64,000 nt of DNA from Conexibacter sp. SYSU D00693 (GTDB taxonomy: Bacteria; Actinomycetota; Thermoleophilia; Solirubrobacterales; Solirubrobacteraceae). The notes under the pieces were generated by a model that saw only the letters and a program-made list of their open reading frames with translations, was not told the origin of the DNA and did no database searches. Below are positions 52,067 to 60,606 of the stretch, in pieces. A program made the position numbers and the translations under genes. Location of the stretch: NCBI RefSeq assembly GCF_017084525.1, contig NZ_CP070950.1, positions 62,001 through 126,000 of the forward strand. The letters are read 5' to 3'. Positions within the stretch are counted from its first letter, which is position 1, and the number at the start of each line of letters is the position of its first letter.

Positions 52067-54130
52067 ATGCTGGAGCAGGGTCTGGGTCGCAGGCTGTGGC
52101 GGGCGGTGCTGGCCGCCGTCTGCCTGGTGCTGGTCGGGGGCGCCGCGTCGGCGCACGCCGCGAGCTGGTCGGACTACGACCGGCCGGCCACGAACGGGGT
52201 GGTGACCGACCGCGAGGTGCCGATCACCATGCGCGACGGCATCGTCCTCTCGGCCACCGTCTCCCGGCCCGACCGGCCCGGGCGCTACCCCGTGCTCGTC
52301 ACCCAGACGCCGTACGGCAAGGAGGGCGTCGGCGGCTTCTTCGGCGCGGGGGCCAACTACCTCGTCCAGCGCGGCTACGTGCAGGTGACCGTCGACGTCC
52401 GCGGCACCGGCGCCTCGCAGGGCCAGTGGGACTCGTTCGGCACCGCCGAGCAGCTCGACGGCAAGGACGTGGTCGAGTGGGCGGCCAGGCAGCCGTGGAG
52501 CGACGGCAACGTGGGGCTCAACGGCCCGTCGTACATGGGCCTCAACCAGCTCTACACCGCGGCGCTGCAGCCCGCCGGGCTCAAGGCGATCTTCCCCGTG
52601 GTCCCGATGGCCGACGGCTACCGCGACATCGTCTTCTCCGGCGGCGCGATCAACGCGGGCTTCATCCCGCTGTGGCTCGGGCTCGTCACGGCGGGCTCGA
52701 TCACGCCGCCGTCCTACGCGCTGAGCGGCAAGAAGGAGGACCTCGTCCGTGGCCTGTCGGCGCTGACGAGCCACGTCACCGGCGTGGCGAACTTCCAGCT
52801 CAACACGCTGCTCGGCGCGATCCTCGGCACCGACACCGTCTACGACGGGCCGTTCTGGCGCACGCGCTCGCCGCTCGAGGTCGTCGACGACATCAAGGTC
52901 CCGGCGTTCGTGGTCGGCGGCCTGCACGACATCTTCCAGCGCGGCGAGCCGCTCGTCTACGAGCGCCTCAAGCAGCGCGTCGACGCGCGCCTGCTCATCG
53001 GCCCGTGGACGCACGTCGGCGGCTCGATGGGGGAGGGCCTGCCGCGCGACGGCGTCCCGTCGCTGAGCAGGATCCAGCTGCGCTGGTTCGACCACTGGCT
53101 CAAGGGCCTGGACTCGAAGGTCGGCGAGATCCCCAAGGTCACGCAGTACGCCTGGGGCGCCGAGCGCTACGAGGTCCAGGACGACTGGCCCCGGCCGCAG
53201 ATGGCGCCGCGCAGGATGTTCCTGCGGGGCGGCAAGGCCCTGTCGGCGGACGCGCCGCGCGCGGCCGAGTCCCCGCAGGGCTACGTCCAGCAGCCGCTGT
53301 CGGGCATCTGCACGCAGAGCACCGTGCAATGGACCGCTGGCCTGCTGGGTTCGATCCCGTGCGCGCAGGACAACCGGCTGGACGAGGCGCTCGGCCAGGC
53401 GACCTACACGACGCCGCCGCTCGAGCAGGACCTCCACGTCGACGGCCCGATCGCCGCGAAGCTCTGGATCACGACGACCGCGAAGGACGCGCCCGTCACG
53501 GTGCGCCTGACCGACGTCTCCCCGAGCGGCGCGTCGACCGAGCTGACCTCGGGCTGGCTGGCGGCGACCTTCCGCGCGCGCGACACGAGCCGCGACCGCG
53601 TCGTGCGCGGCGAGACGATCCAGCCCTGGCACCCGTACACGCGCTCGTCGGTGCAGGCGGTCAAGCCCGGCGAGGCGACCGAGATGGACGTCGAGGTCTT
53701 CCCGACCAACGCGGTCATCCGCAAGGGCCACCGCCTGCGCGTCGTCGTCGCCCCGAGCGACTTCCCCCACCAGGTTCCGCCGCTGCCCCAGCTGCGCGAC
53801 TCGCTCCTGGGCTCCGTGAAGGTCCTCACCGACCCCGAGCACGCCTCGCACGTCGTGCTGCCGACCGTGGGCAGCGAGTGCGCGGTGCCGGCGAAGGCGG
53901 CGGCGAAGAAGAAGGCCGCGAAGAAGAAGGCCGCCAGGAGGAAGCAGGCCTCCAAGCGCAGGACGTCCTCGGCGAAGCAGCGCAAGGCCGCGGCGAAGAC
54001 GAAGACGAAGGCGAAGGGCAAGCCGCGCAAGGGCGCGAAGACCAAGGCGAAGGCGAAGAAGCCCGCCAAGCGCCAGGCCGCCCCCGCGGGGTGCGCGGCG
54101 CTGCCGATGCCCGACCTGACGCGGGGCTAG
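52067..54130 (+). CDS. Secreted S15/CocE-type alpha/beta hydrolase with Lys/Ala-rich tail
   Basis: A 687-residue exported hydrolase of the X-Pro dipeptidyl-peptidase / cocaine esterase family. A signal peptide (about 1-30, ending SAHA) precedes the catalytic domain: VTVDVRGTGASQGQW, the nucleophile Ser in LNGPSYMGLNQ, Asp in VGGLHDIFQRGEP, His in GPWTHVGGS. A C-terminal beta domain follows. The last roughly 70 residues are a cationic tail (KAAAKKKAAKKKAARRKQ, KTKTKAKGKPRKGAK) not found in the family. The ATG at 52067 follows GAGAGGGAGA and gives a proper signal peptide. The 3' stop shares CTAG with nirD. Confidence 0.87.
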   Translation: MLEQGLGRRLWRAVLAAVCLVLVGGAASAHAASWSDYDRPATNGVVTDREVPITMRDGIVLSATVSRPDRPGRYPVLVTQTPYGKEGVGGFFGAGANYLVQRGYVQVTVDVRGTGASQGQWDSFGTAEQLDGKDVVEWAARQPWSDGNVGLNGPSYMGLNQLYTAALQPAGLKAIFPVVPMADGYRDIVFSGGAINAGFIPLWLGLVTAGSITPPSYALSGKKEDLVRGLSALTSHVTGVANFQLNTLLGAILGTDTVYDGPFWRTRSPLEVVDDIKVPAFVVGGLHDIFQRGEPLVYERLKQRVDARLLIGPWTHVGGSMGEGLPRDGVPSLSRIQLRWFDHWLKGLDSKVGEIPKVTQYAWGAERYEVQDDWPRPQMAPRRMFLRGGKALSADAPRAAESPQGYVQQPLSGICTQSTVQWTAGLLGSIPCAQDNRLDEALGQATYTTPPLEQDLHVDGPIAAKLWITTTAKDAPVTVRLTDVSPSGASTELTSGWLAATFRARDTSRDRVVRGETIQPWHPYTRSSVQAVKPGEATEMDVEVFPTNAVIRKGHRLRVVVAPSDFPHQVPPLPQLRDSLLGSVKVLTDPEHASHVVLPTVGSECAVPAKAAAKKKAAKKKAARRKQASKRRTSSAKQRKAAAKTKTKAKGKPRKGAKTKAKAKKPAKRQAAPAGCAALPMPDLTRG

Positions 54131-54474
54131 GCCGCCACGGCGGCCGCCGGCGCGGCGTCGTCCGCGCCGGCGTCCTCGCCCAGCGCCACACACACGCGAC
54201 CGTCGAGCACCTGCACGCGGTGGGTCGCCACGGGGCCGCCGGCGTGGCCGATCGGCGCGCCGGTGTCCAGCGCGTAGCGGCGCTCGTGCAGCGGGCAGAT
54301 GACGGAGCAGTCCGCGGCGATCCCGTCGGCGAGCGGGCCGCCCGCGTGCGGGCAGGCGTGGTCGATGGCGTACCAGCCCGTCGGCGTGTTGAACAGGGCG
54401 ATGCGGCGGCCCTCCACGTCGATGGAGCGGCCCTCGCCGGCCGGGACGTCGTCGACGGAGCAGACGGGGATCAT
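54127..54474 (-). CDS. nirD: Nitrite reductase small subunit NirD (Rieske type)
   Basis: A 115-residue protein with a Rieske [2Fe-2S] domain: the Cys-His pair in DHACPHAGGPL and the second pair in CPLHERRYALD. It works with NirB in assimilatory NADH-dependent nitrite reduction. The ATG overlaps the nirB stop (ATGA). It has a short Ala/Asp-rich C-terminal tail, and its stop shares CTAG with the convergent S15 gene. Confidence 0.93.
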   Translation of the reverse strand: MIPVCSVDDVPAGEGRSIDVEGRRIALFNTPTGWYAIDHACPHAGGPLADGIAADCSVICPLHERRYALDTGAPIGHAGGPVATHRVQVLDGRVCVALGEDAGADDAAPAAAVAA

Positions 54475-56894
54475 CGGAGCGCCTCCTCGGGCGGGCCGAC
54501 GACGGCAGGCTCGCGCGCGGCGGCCGGCTCGTCGTCCAGGTCGGTGAACTGCCGGGGGTGGTAGGGCTCGCGGCGCTCGAGCCACGGGTCGGTGACCGCC
54601 GCCTTGGCGAGGCGGAAGCGCTCGCGCAGGGCGGCACCGGACGCCTCGCCCAGGACCTCCTCGCGGATGCGGTCCAGGCCCCACCGGGGGACGAAGTCGT
54701 ACGTGCGCTCCTTGAAGTCCGCGTTCTCGCGGTAGAGCTGGAGGAACGTCGTGGCGACGCGCAGCGCCTCGGCGCGCGAGTCGACCGTGGCCAGGACGTC
54801 GGCCTCGCGGACGTTGCCGCCGGCCGCGCCGCCGACGCGGACCTGCCAGCGGCCCTCGCCGACCGCGACGAGCCCGACGTCCTTGATCGTCGCCTCGGCG
54901 CAGTTGCGCGCGCAGCCCGAGACGCCGGCCTTGACCTTGTGGGGCGTGTGCAGGCCCTCCCACGCCTTCTCGAGCTCGACGCCGAGGCCCATCGAGTCGC
55001 CGAGGCCGAAGCGGCAGAAGTCCTCGCCCACGCACGTCTTGACCGTGCGCACCGCCTTGGCGTACGCGTGGCCCGAGGGCATGCCGAGCGCCTCCCAGAC
55101 GGCCGGCAGGTCCTGCTTCTTGACGCCGAGGAGGTCGAGCCGCTGGCCGCCGGTGACCTTCACCAGCGGCACGTCGAACTGCTCGGCGACGTCGGCGATG
55201 CGGCGCAGCTCCTCGGGCGTGGTCACGCCGCCGTACATGCGCGGGACGACGCTGAACGTGCCGTCCTTCTGGATGTTCGCGTGGACGCGGTCGTTGATGA
55301 AGCGCGCGTGGCGTTCCTCGCGGTGGCGGTTGGCGTTGACCTCGGAGACGAGGTAGGCCAGCGCCGGCTTGCAGGCGCCGCAGTCGCGCCCCGTCCCGCA
55401 GGCCGCGGAGACCTCGGAGACCGACTCGAGGCCCTGTTCGCGCACCACGGCGGCGAGGTCCTCGCGCGTCTGGCGCTTGCACGGGCACAGGTAGGCGGGC
55501 TCGTCGGCGACCTCGCCGCCGGCGGCCAGCGCGACGAGGTCGACCACGGTCGCCTTGCACGAGCCGCAGCCCGTGCCGGCGCGGGTCATCGCCATCACCT
55601 CGCGCGGCGTGCGCGCGCCCTCCTCGGTGACCGCGGCCGTGATCTGGCCCTTGCAGACGCCGTTGCAGTCGCAGACCTGGGTGTCGTCGCTCCACTCGGC
55701 GGGGCCCGCCTCGGCCGAGGCGGCGAGCACGGCGAGCGGGTCCTCGACCTCGTCCCCGCGGCGCACGAGGCCGAGCAGCGCCTCGGCGCCACGCACGTCC
55801 CCGAGGAGGATGGCGCCCGCCGCCCGGCCCTCGTGCACCACGAGCTTGCGGTAGACGCCGCGCCCCGCGTCCTGCGAGACGACCTCGCCGTCGCCGTCGG
55901 TGGCCCCGATGGCCACGAGCGGCACGTCGGAGACCTTGAGCTTCGCGCTCGGGATCGAGCCCTCGTAGGCGGCGGTCGTGTCGCCGCAGATCGCCGCGGC
56001 GGCAGTGCGCGCCTGGTCGAGGATCGGGGCGACGAGCCCGTGCACGATCCCGCGGTGCTGGGCGCACTCGCCGACCGCCCACACGCCGTCGACCGTGGTG
56101 CGCAGGCCGTCGTCGACGACGATCCCGCGCTCGACGGCGCAGCCGGTGGCGCGGCCGAGCTCGGCCTGGGGCCTGATGCCGATGGAGACGACCACGAGGT
56201 CGGCCTCCAGCTCGTCGCCGCCCGCGAAGCGCAGCCGGTCGGGGGCGATCTCGGCCGTCTGGCGCTCGAAGAGGACGTCCATGCCCAGGGCGCGTTCGAG
56301 CAGCGCGGCGGAGCCGGCGTCCAGCTGGCGCTCCATGAGCCGGTCCATGAGGTGCACGACGGTGACCGCGCAGCCCTGGGAGGCGATGCCGCGCGCGGCC
56401 TCGAGGCCGAGCAGCCCGCCGCCGATGACCGCGGCGTGCCTCGCGGTGGTCGCCGCGTCGCGGATGGCGTCGCAGTCCTCGGGGCCGCGGAAGGGGTGGA
56501 CGTGGGGCTGGTCGATGCCGGGGATCGGCGGCATCAGCGCGTCCGACCCGGTGGCGAGGACCAGCGCGGTGTAGGGCAGCTCGGCGCCGTCGTCGAGCAC
56601 GACGAGGCGCTCGGCGGCGCGGACCTCGACGACGCGGCGTCCGACGAGCGTGCCGACGTGGTGGTCGGTGAACCACTCGGCGGGGCGCAGCGCGAGCGTC
56701 TCGCACGAGGCGCCCGACACGAGGATCTCCGAGAGCCGGACGCGGTCGTAGGGCAGCCGCGGCTCGGCGCAGACCAGCGTGATCGGGGTCAGCGCGTCGA
56801 GCTCGCGCACCGCCTCGCAGACCGCCTGGCCGGCGATGCCGCCCCCGACCACGACGACGCCAGGGGCGCCCGGGACCGTGCCGTCCATGCTCAT
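54471..56894 (-). CDS. nirB: Assimilatory nitrite reductase large subunit NirB
   Basis: An 807-residue enzyme reducing nitrite to ammonium. From the N terminus: FAD-binding GGGIAG, NAD-binding IGGGLLGLEAARG, BFD-type [2Fe-2S] segments (CDCNGVCKG then GTGCGSCKA, and a second set CPCKRQ and GRDCGACKP), and a sulfite/nitrite reductase part with the siroheme-[4Fe-4S] Cys residues in TCVGEDFCRFG and SGCARNCAEA. The ATG overlaps the nasA stop by 4 bases; a GlnR-like box lies in the last codons of nasA, 22 bases before this start. nirD overlaps its end. Confidence 0.95.
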   Translation of the reverse strand: MSMDGTVPGAPGVVVVGGGIAGQAVCEAVRELDALTPITLVCAEPRLPYDRVRLSEILVSGASCETLALRPAEWFTDHHVGTLVGRRVVEVRAAERLVVLDDGAELPYTALVLATGSDALMPPIPGIDQPHVHPFRGPEDCDAIRDAATTARHAAVIGGGLLGLEAARGIASQGCAVTVVHLMDRLMERQLDAGSAALLERALGMDVLFERQTAEIAPDRLRFAGGDELEADLVVVSIGIRPQAELGRATGCAVERGIVVDDGLRTTVDGVWAVGECAQHRGIVHGLVAPILDQARTAAAAICGDTTAAYEGSIPSAKLKVSDVPLVAIGATDGDGEVVSQDAGRGVYRKLVVHEGRAAGAILLGDVRGAEALLGLVRRGDEVEDPLAVLAASAEAGPAEWSDDTQVCDCNGVCKGQITAAVTEEGARTPREVMAMTRAGTGCGSCKATVVDLVALAAGGEVADEPAYLCPCKRQTREDLAAVVREQGLESVSEVSAACGTGRDCGACKPALAYLVSEVNANRHREERHARFINDRVHANIQKDGTFSVVPRMYGGVTTPEELRRIADVAEQFDVPLVKVTGGQRLDLLGVKKQDLPAVWEALGMPSGHAYAKAVRTVKTCVGEDFCRFGLGDSMGLGVELEKAWEGLHTPHKVKAGVSGCARNCAEATIKDVGLVAVGEGRWQVRVGGAAGGNVREADVLATVDSRAEALRVATTFLQLYRENADFKERTYDFVPRWGLDRIREEVLGEASGAALRERFRLAKAAVTDPWLERREPYHPRQFTDLDDEPAAAREPAVVGPPEEALR

Positions 56895-59800
56895 GCGGGC
56901 ATCGTGGCCGGGGGCGGTTTCGCGTCCGCGACGCTCGTGTTTCGAGCTGATGACGCGTGGAGGTCGAGCAGCTGACGGACCTGGCCGGCGCAGCCGCCAC
57001 AGCCCGTCGAGGCGCGCGTGGCCGTCGCGACCTGCGCCACCGTCCGGGCCCCGCCGCCGACGATCGCCTGCTCGATCGTCCCCGCCGTCACGGCGTTGCA
57101 GGAGCAGACGAGCTCGTCGGGGTCGGGCGGTGCCGGGGGCCGGGTCGCGGCCGGGCCGTCGAGGAGCCCGTCGTCGACCGCGTGGCCGGTGCGCAGGAGC
57201 GTCGAGCAGCGCCGCGCGTCGGCGACGTCGCCGAGCATGAGCGCGCCGACGAGGCGGTCGCCGTCGAGCACGAGCTTGCGGAACACGCCCCGGCGGGTGT
57301 CGCGCAGGACGACCTCGTCCTCACCGTCGGCGGCCTCGGGCCGGCCGCCGCAGAACAGGTCGACGCCGGCGACCTTGAGCGTCGTGGCGGGGACGACGGG
57401 GTGGAAGGCGGCGGGGTCGCCGGCGATGCCCGCGGCGGCGACCCGGGCCTGCTCGGCCAGCGGCGCCCAGAGCCCGTAGACCGTGCCGCGGTGCTCGGCG
57501 CACTCGCCGACCGCCCAGACGCGCGGGGCGCCGGCGCGCAGCTGGTCGTCGACCTCGATCGCCCGGCCGACCGGCAGGCCCGCCGCGGCGGCCAGCGTCG
57601 TCTCGGGCCGCACGCCCGCCGCGACCACCACGACGTCGGCGGGCAGCCGCGTGCCGTCGTCGAGGACGACCGCGTCGGCCTCGATCGCGGCGGCCAGGCG
57701 CCCGCAGCGCGCGGTGATGCCGCGGGCGGCGAGCGCCCGGGCGAGCATCGCCGCCGAGGCCTCGTCGAGCTGGCGGCCCATGAGCCATGGGGCCGCCTCG
57801 ACGACGTCGACCGCGGCGCCGCGGCCGGCCAGGCCGGCGGCGGCCTCGAGGCCGAGCAGGCCGCCGCCGAGGACGACGGCGCGCCGCGCGCCGGCGCCCA
57901 GCGCCGCCTCGAGCGCGGCGACGTCGGCCTGCGTGCGGAAGACGTGGACGTGGTCGGCGCCGGCGCCCGGCACCGGCGGCACGAACGGCCGCGAGCCCGT
58001 CGCCACGACCAGCGCGTCGTAGCCGTGGACCTCGCCGTGCGCGTCGGTCACGGTGCGAGCCGCCGTGTCGATCGCCGTCGCCGGGCAGCCGCCGCGCAGG
58101 TCGACGCCGTGCTGGGCGTACCACGCGGCGGGCCGCAGCCCGAGCTCGGCCGGCCCGCAGTCGCCGGCCAGGAGCTTGGAGAGCAGGATCCGGTTGTACG
58201 CCGGCCCCGGCTCCTCGCCGAGCATCGTCACCCGCCACGACGGGTCGCGCTGCAGCAGCTCCTCGACCACGCGCAGCCCCGCCATCCCGGTGCCGACGAC
58301 GACCAGCCGCGGGCGTCCGGATGGAAGGTGCCTGGCACCTTCCACCCGCGCGGCCGGGGTGACCCCCGCCGGCGCGAGGCCGACGGCGATGGCCTTGAGC
58401 TCGGGCTGGCCCGAGGTCGGGTCGACGCTGCGGTGCCCGAGGACGTTCAGCGCGCCGGCGCCCGCGGGGGCGTGCAGCGCCCCGAAGTGGAACGGCGCGA
58501 AGGCGACGCCGCGCGGGAGCGTCGCATCGAGGCGGGCGCGCAGCACGACCTCGCCGCGGCGGGAGGACACCCGGACGCGGTCGCCCTCGTCGACACCGGC
58601 GTCCGCCGCGTCCTCGGGGTGGACGTCGACCGTCGGCTCACCCGCCGCGCGCCGCAGCGCCTCGGACTTCCCGGTCCGCGACATCGTGTGCCACTGGTCG
58701 GCCAGGCGGCCCGTCGTGAGCACCAGCGGCCGGTCCTCGTCGGGGGCGTCGGCGGGGTCGGCGTGGGGGGTGGGGGCGAAGTGCGCCTTGCCCGCCGGCG
58801 TCGGGATGCCGCGCCCGCCCTCATAGAGGCGGGTCGTCCCGTCGTGCTCGACCTGTGCCGGCGCGGGCCACTGCACCGAGCCCTCGCGCCGCAGGCGCTC
58901 GTGGGAGATCCCGCTCTGGTCGCACGGGCGTCCCGCAGTGAGGGCGACGTACTCGGCGTGGACCTCGGCGGGCGTCGCCCACGCGAAGTCGGCGCCGAAG
59001 CCCAGCTCGCGTGCCAGCCCGGCGTAGATCTGCCAGTCGGGCCGCGCGTCACCGGGCGGGTCCAGCAGCTGGCGCACGAGCCCGACGCGCCGCTCCGAGC
59101 TCGTCATCGTGCCCTCCTTCTCCGGCCAGGCGGCCGCGGGCAGGACGGCGTGGGCGAGCGCCGAGGTCTCCGTCGGGTGGTGGCAGTCCTGGACGACGAG
59201 CAGCTCTGCGCGCTCGAGCGCCTCGCGCACGCGCCCGCCGTCGGGCAGCGAGACGACCGGGTTGGTGGCCGCCACCAGCACGGCCTTCACCCGGCCCTCG
59301 AGGAGCGCGTCGACGAGCTCGACCGCCGTGAGCCCGGGAACCGCCGGGAGCCGCTCGGCCGGGACGCCCCAGTGGGCGGCGACCTCCGCGCGGTGCCCGG
59401 CGTCGACGACCTTGCGGTAGCCGGGGAGCAGGTGGGCCAGGCCGCCGGTCTCCCGCCCGCCCATCGCGTTGGGCTGACCGGTCAGCGACAGCGGACCGCA
59501 CCCAGGACGGCCGAGGTTGCCCGTCGCCAGGCAGAGGTTGATGAGCGCGCGGTTCTTCAGCGTCCCCACGGTCGACTGGTTGGCGCCCATCGACCACAGC
59601 GCCATGGCCGTCCCCGCCGTGCCGAACAGCCGCGCCGCCCGCACGATGTCGGCCGCGGGGACGCCGCAGGCCTCGGCGGCCCGCGGCACCGGCCACGCGC
59701 GCGCGGCCTCCAGCGCCCGGCCGAAGCCCGTCGTGTGGCGCGCCACGAACGCCTCGTCGAGCAGGCCCTCGTCGGCCAGCACCCCCAGCATCGCGTTGAG

Positions 59801-60469
59801 CAGCGGCAGGTCGCTGCCCGGGCGCACGGCGAGGTGGAGGTCGGCGGCCTGGGCCGTGGGCGTCGCGCGCGGGTCGACCACGACGACCTTCGCGCCCTCG
59901 GCCTGGCGGTCGCGGATGCGGCTCCAGACGATCGGGTGGCAGGCCGCCGCGTTCGAGCCGAGCAGCAGCAGGCAGTCGGCGAGGGCCAGGTCGGCGTAGG
60001 CGGGCGGCGGACCGTCGGCACCGAAGGCGCCCGTGTAGCCCGCGACCGCGCTCGACATGCACAGCCGCGAGTTGGAGTCGACGTTGTTCGTCGCGAGGAA
60101 GCCCTTGGCCAGCTTGTTGACCGCGTAGTAGTCCTCGGTCAGCAGCTGGCCCGAGACGTAGAAGGCGACCGCGTCGGGCCCGTGCTCGGCCACGATCCGT
60201 GCGAGCTCGCCGCCGACGTGGCCCAGCGCCTCGTCCCACGTCGCCTCCGTGAAGCGCTCGTCGCGCGAGGCGCGCAGCAGCGGCACCGTCGCGCGGTCCG
60301 CGGCGTGCACCGCGGAGCCCAGCTCGATCGGCTTGCGGCAGGTGCGCCCGCGGTTGACGGGGTGGCGCGGGTCGCCGGCCACCCGGGCGACGCGGCCCCC
60401 GTCGACCTCGACGCGCAGCCCGCAGCCGGTCCCGCAGTACGGGCAGAGCGTCGCCTGGGCCTCGGGCAC
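56891..60469 (-). CDS. nasA: Fused assimilatory nitrate reductase: molybdopterin, FAD/NAD and [2Fe-2S] domains
   Basis: A protein of about 1192 residues. The N-terminal two thirds form a NasA/NarB-type molybdopterin reductase: [4Fe-4S] ligands in LCPYCGTGC and GRTC, the Mo-ligand Cys in NSRLCMSSAV, and GANQSTVGTLKNRAL. From about 730 a NirB/NasB-like FAD-NAD(P)H module follows (VVVGTGMAGLRVV, VVLGGGLLGLEAAAG), then a BFD [2Fe-2S] domain (VCSCNAV, TGCGGCAGQ). Thus NAD(P)H oxidation and nitrate reduction are on one chain. GTG 60469 is preferred over GTG 60478 because the promoter layout matches nirB exactly. Confidence 0.9.
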   Translation of the reverse strand: MPEAQATLCPYCGTGCGLRVEVDGGRVARVAGDPRHPVNRGRTCRKPIELGSAVHAADRATVPLLRASRDERFTEATWDEALGHVGGELARIVAEHGPDAVAFYVSGQLLTEDYYAVNKLAKGFLATNNVDSNSRLCMSSAVAGYTGAFGADGPPPAYADLALADCLLLLGSNAAACHPIVWSRIRDRQAEGAKVVVVDPRATPTAQAADLHLAVRPGSDLPLLNAMLGVLADEGLLDEAFVARHTTGFGRALEAARAWPVPRAAEACGVPAADIVRAARLFGTAGTAMALWSMGANQSTVGTLKNRALINLCLATGNLGRPGCGPLSLTGQPNAMGGRETGGLAHLLPGYRKVVDAGHRAEVAAHWGVPAERLPAVPGLTAVELVDALLEGRVKAVLVAATNPVVSLPDGGRVREALERAELLVVQDCHHPTETSALAHAVLPAAAWPEKEGTMTSSERRVGLVRQLLDPPGDARPDWQIYAGLARELGFGADFAWATPAEVHAEYVALTAGRPCDQSGISHERLRREGSVQWPAPAQVEHDGTTRLYEGGRGIPTPAGKAHFAPTPHADPADAPDEDRPLVLTTGRLADQWHTMSRTGKSEALRRAAGEPTVDVHPEDAADAGVDEGDRVRVSSRRGEVVLRARLDATLPRGVAFAPFHFGALHAPAGAGALNVLGHRSVDPTSGQPELKAIAVGLAPAGVTPAARVEGARHLPSGRPRLVVVGTGMAGLRVVEELLQRDPSWRVTMLGEEPGPAYNRILLSKLLAGDCGPAELGLRPAAWYAQHGVDLRGGCPATAIDTAARTVTDAHGEVHGYDALVVATGSRPFVPPVPGAGADHVHVFRTQADVAALEAALGAGARRAVVLGGGLLGLEAAAGLAGRGAAVDVVEAAPWLMGRQLDEASAAMLARALAARGITARCGRLAAAIEADAVVLDDGTRLPADVVVVAAGVRPETTLAAAAGLPVGRAIEVDDQLRAGAPRVWAVGECAEHRGTVYGLWAPLAEQARVAAAGIAGDPAAFHPVVPATTLKVAGVDLFCGGRPEAADGEDEVVLRDTRRGVFRKLVLDGDRLVGALMLGDVADARRCSTLLRTGHAVDDGLLDGPAATRPPAPPDPDELVCSCNAVTAGTIEQAIVGGGARTVAQVATATRASTGCGGCAGQVRQLLDLHASSARNTSVADAKPPPATMPA
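56917..56954 (-). promoter_or_regulatory. GlnR-type box before nirB
   Basis: Minus strand: GTCAT-n6-GAAAC-n6-GTCGC-n6-GAAAC, the spacing of actinobacterial GlnR boxes (GTNAC-n6-GAAAC repeated). After exactly 10 bases comes CACGAT, then 6 bases, then the nirB ATG. It lies inside the 3' end of nasA. Confidence 0.75.
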
Positions 60470-60492
60470 GCCGAGCACTGTGCGGGGCCGCG

Positions 60493-60530
60493 GTTTCTCC
60501 CGCGCGACGCGTCTGTTTCGGGCTGATGAA
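60493..60530 (-). promoter_or_regulatory. GlnR-type box between nasA and glnA
   Basis: Minus strand: TTCAT-n6-GAAAC-n6-GTCGC-n6-GAAAC. After exactly 10 bases comes CACAGT, then 7 bases, then GTG 60469 of nasA. On the plus strand it lies 64 bases before the glnA -10, so one box could serve both directions. Confidence 0.75.
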
Positions 60531-60594
60531 CAGCTCGACCGAGTGGCACGGATCTTCCGACGAAGTGGCGACTCGGAGGCCCTCCGGGCGCCCC

Positions 60595-60600
60595 TACCTT
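60595..60600 (+). promoter_or_regulatory. -10 hexamer TACCTT for the glutamine synthetase gene
   Basis: TACCTT lies 6 bases before the GTG at 60607, the recurring leaderless layout, and decides the start of that gene. Confidence 0.5.
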
Positions 60601-60606
60601 GCAGTC

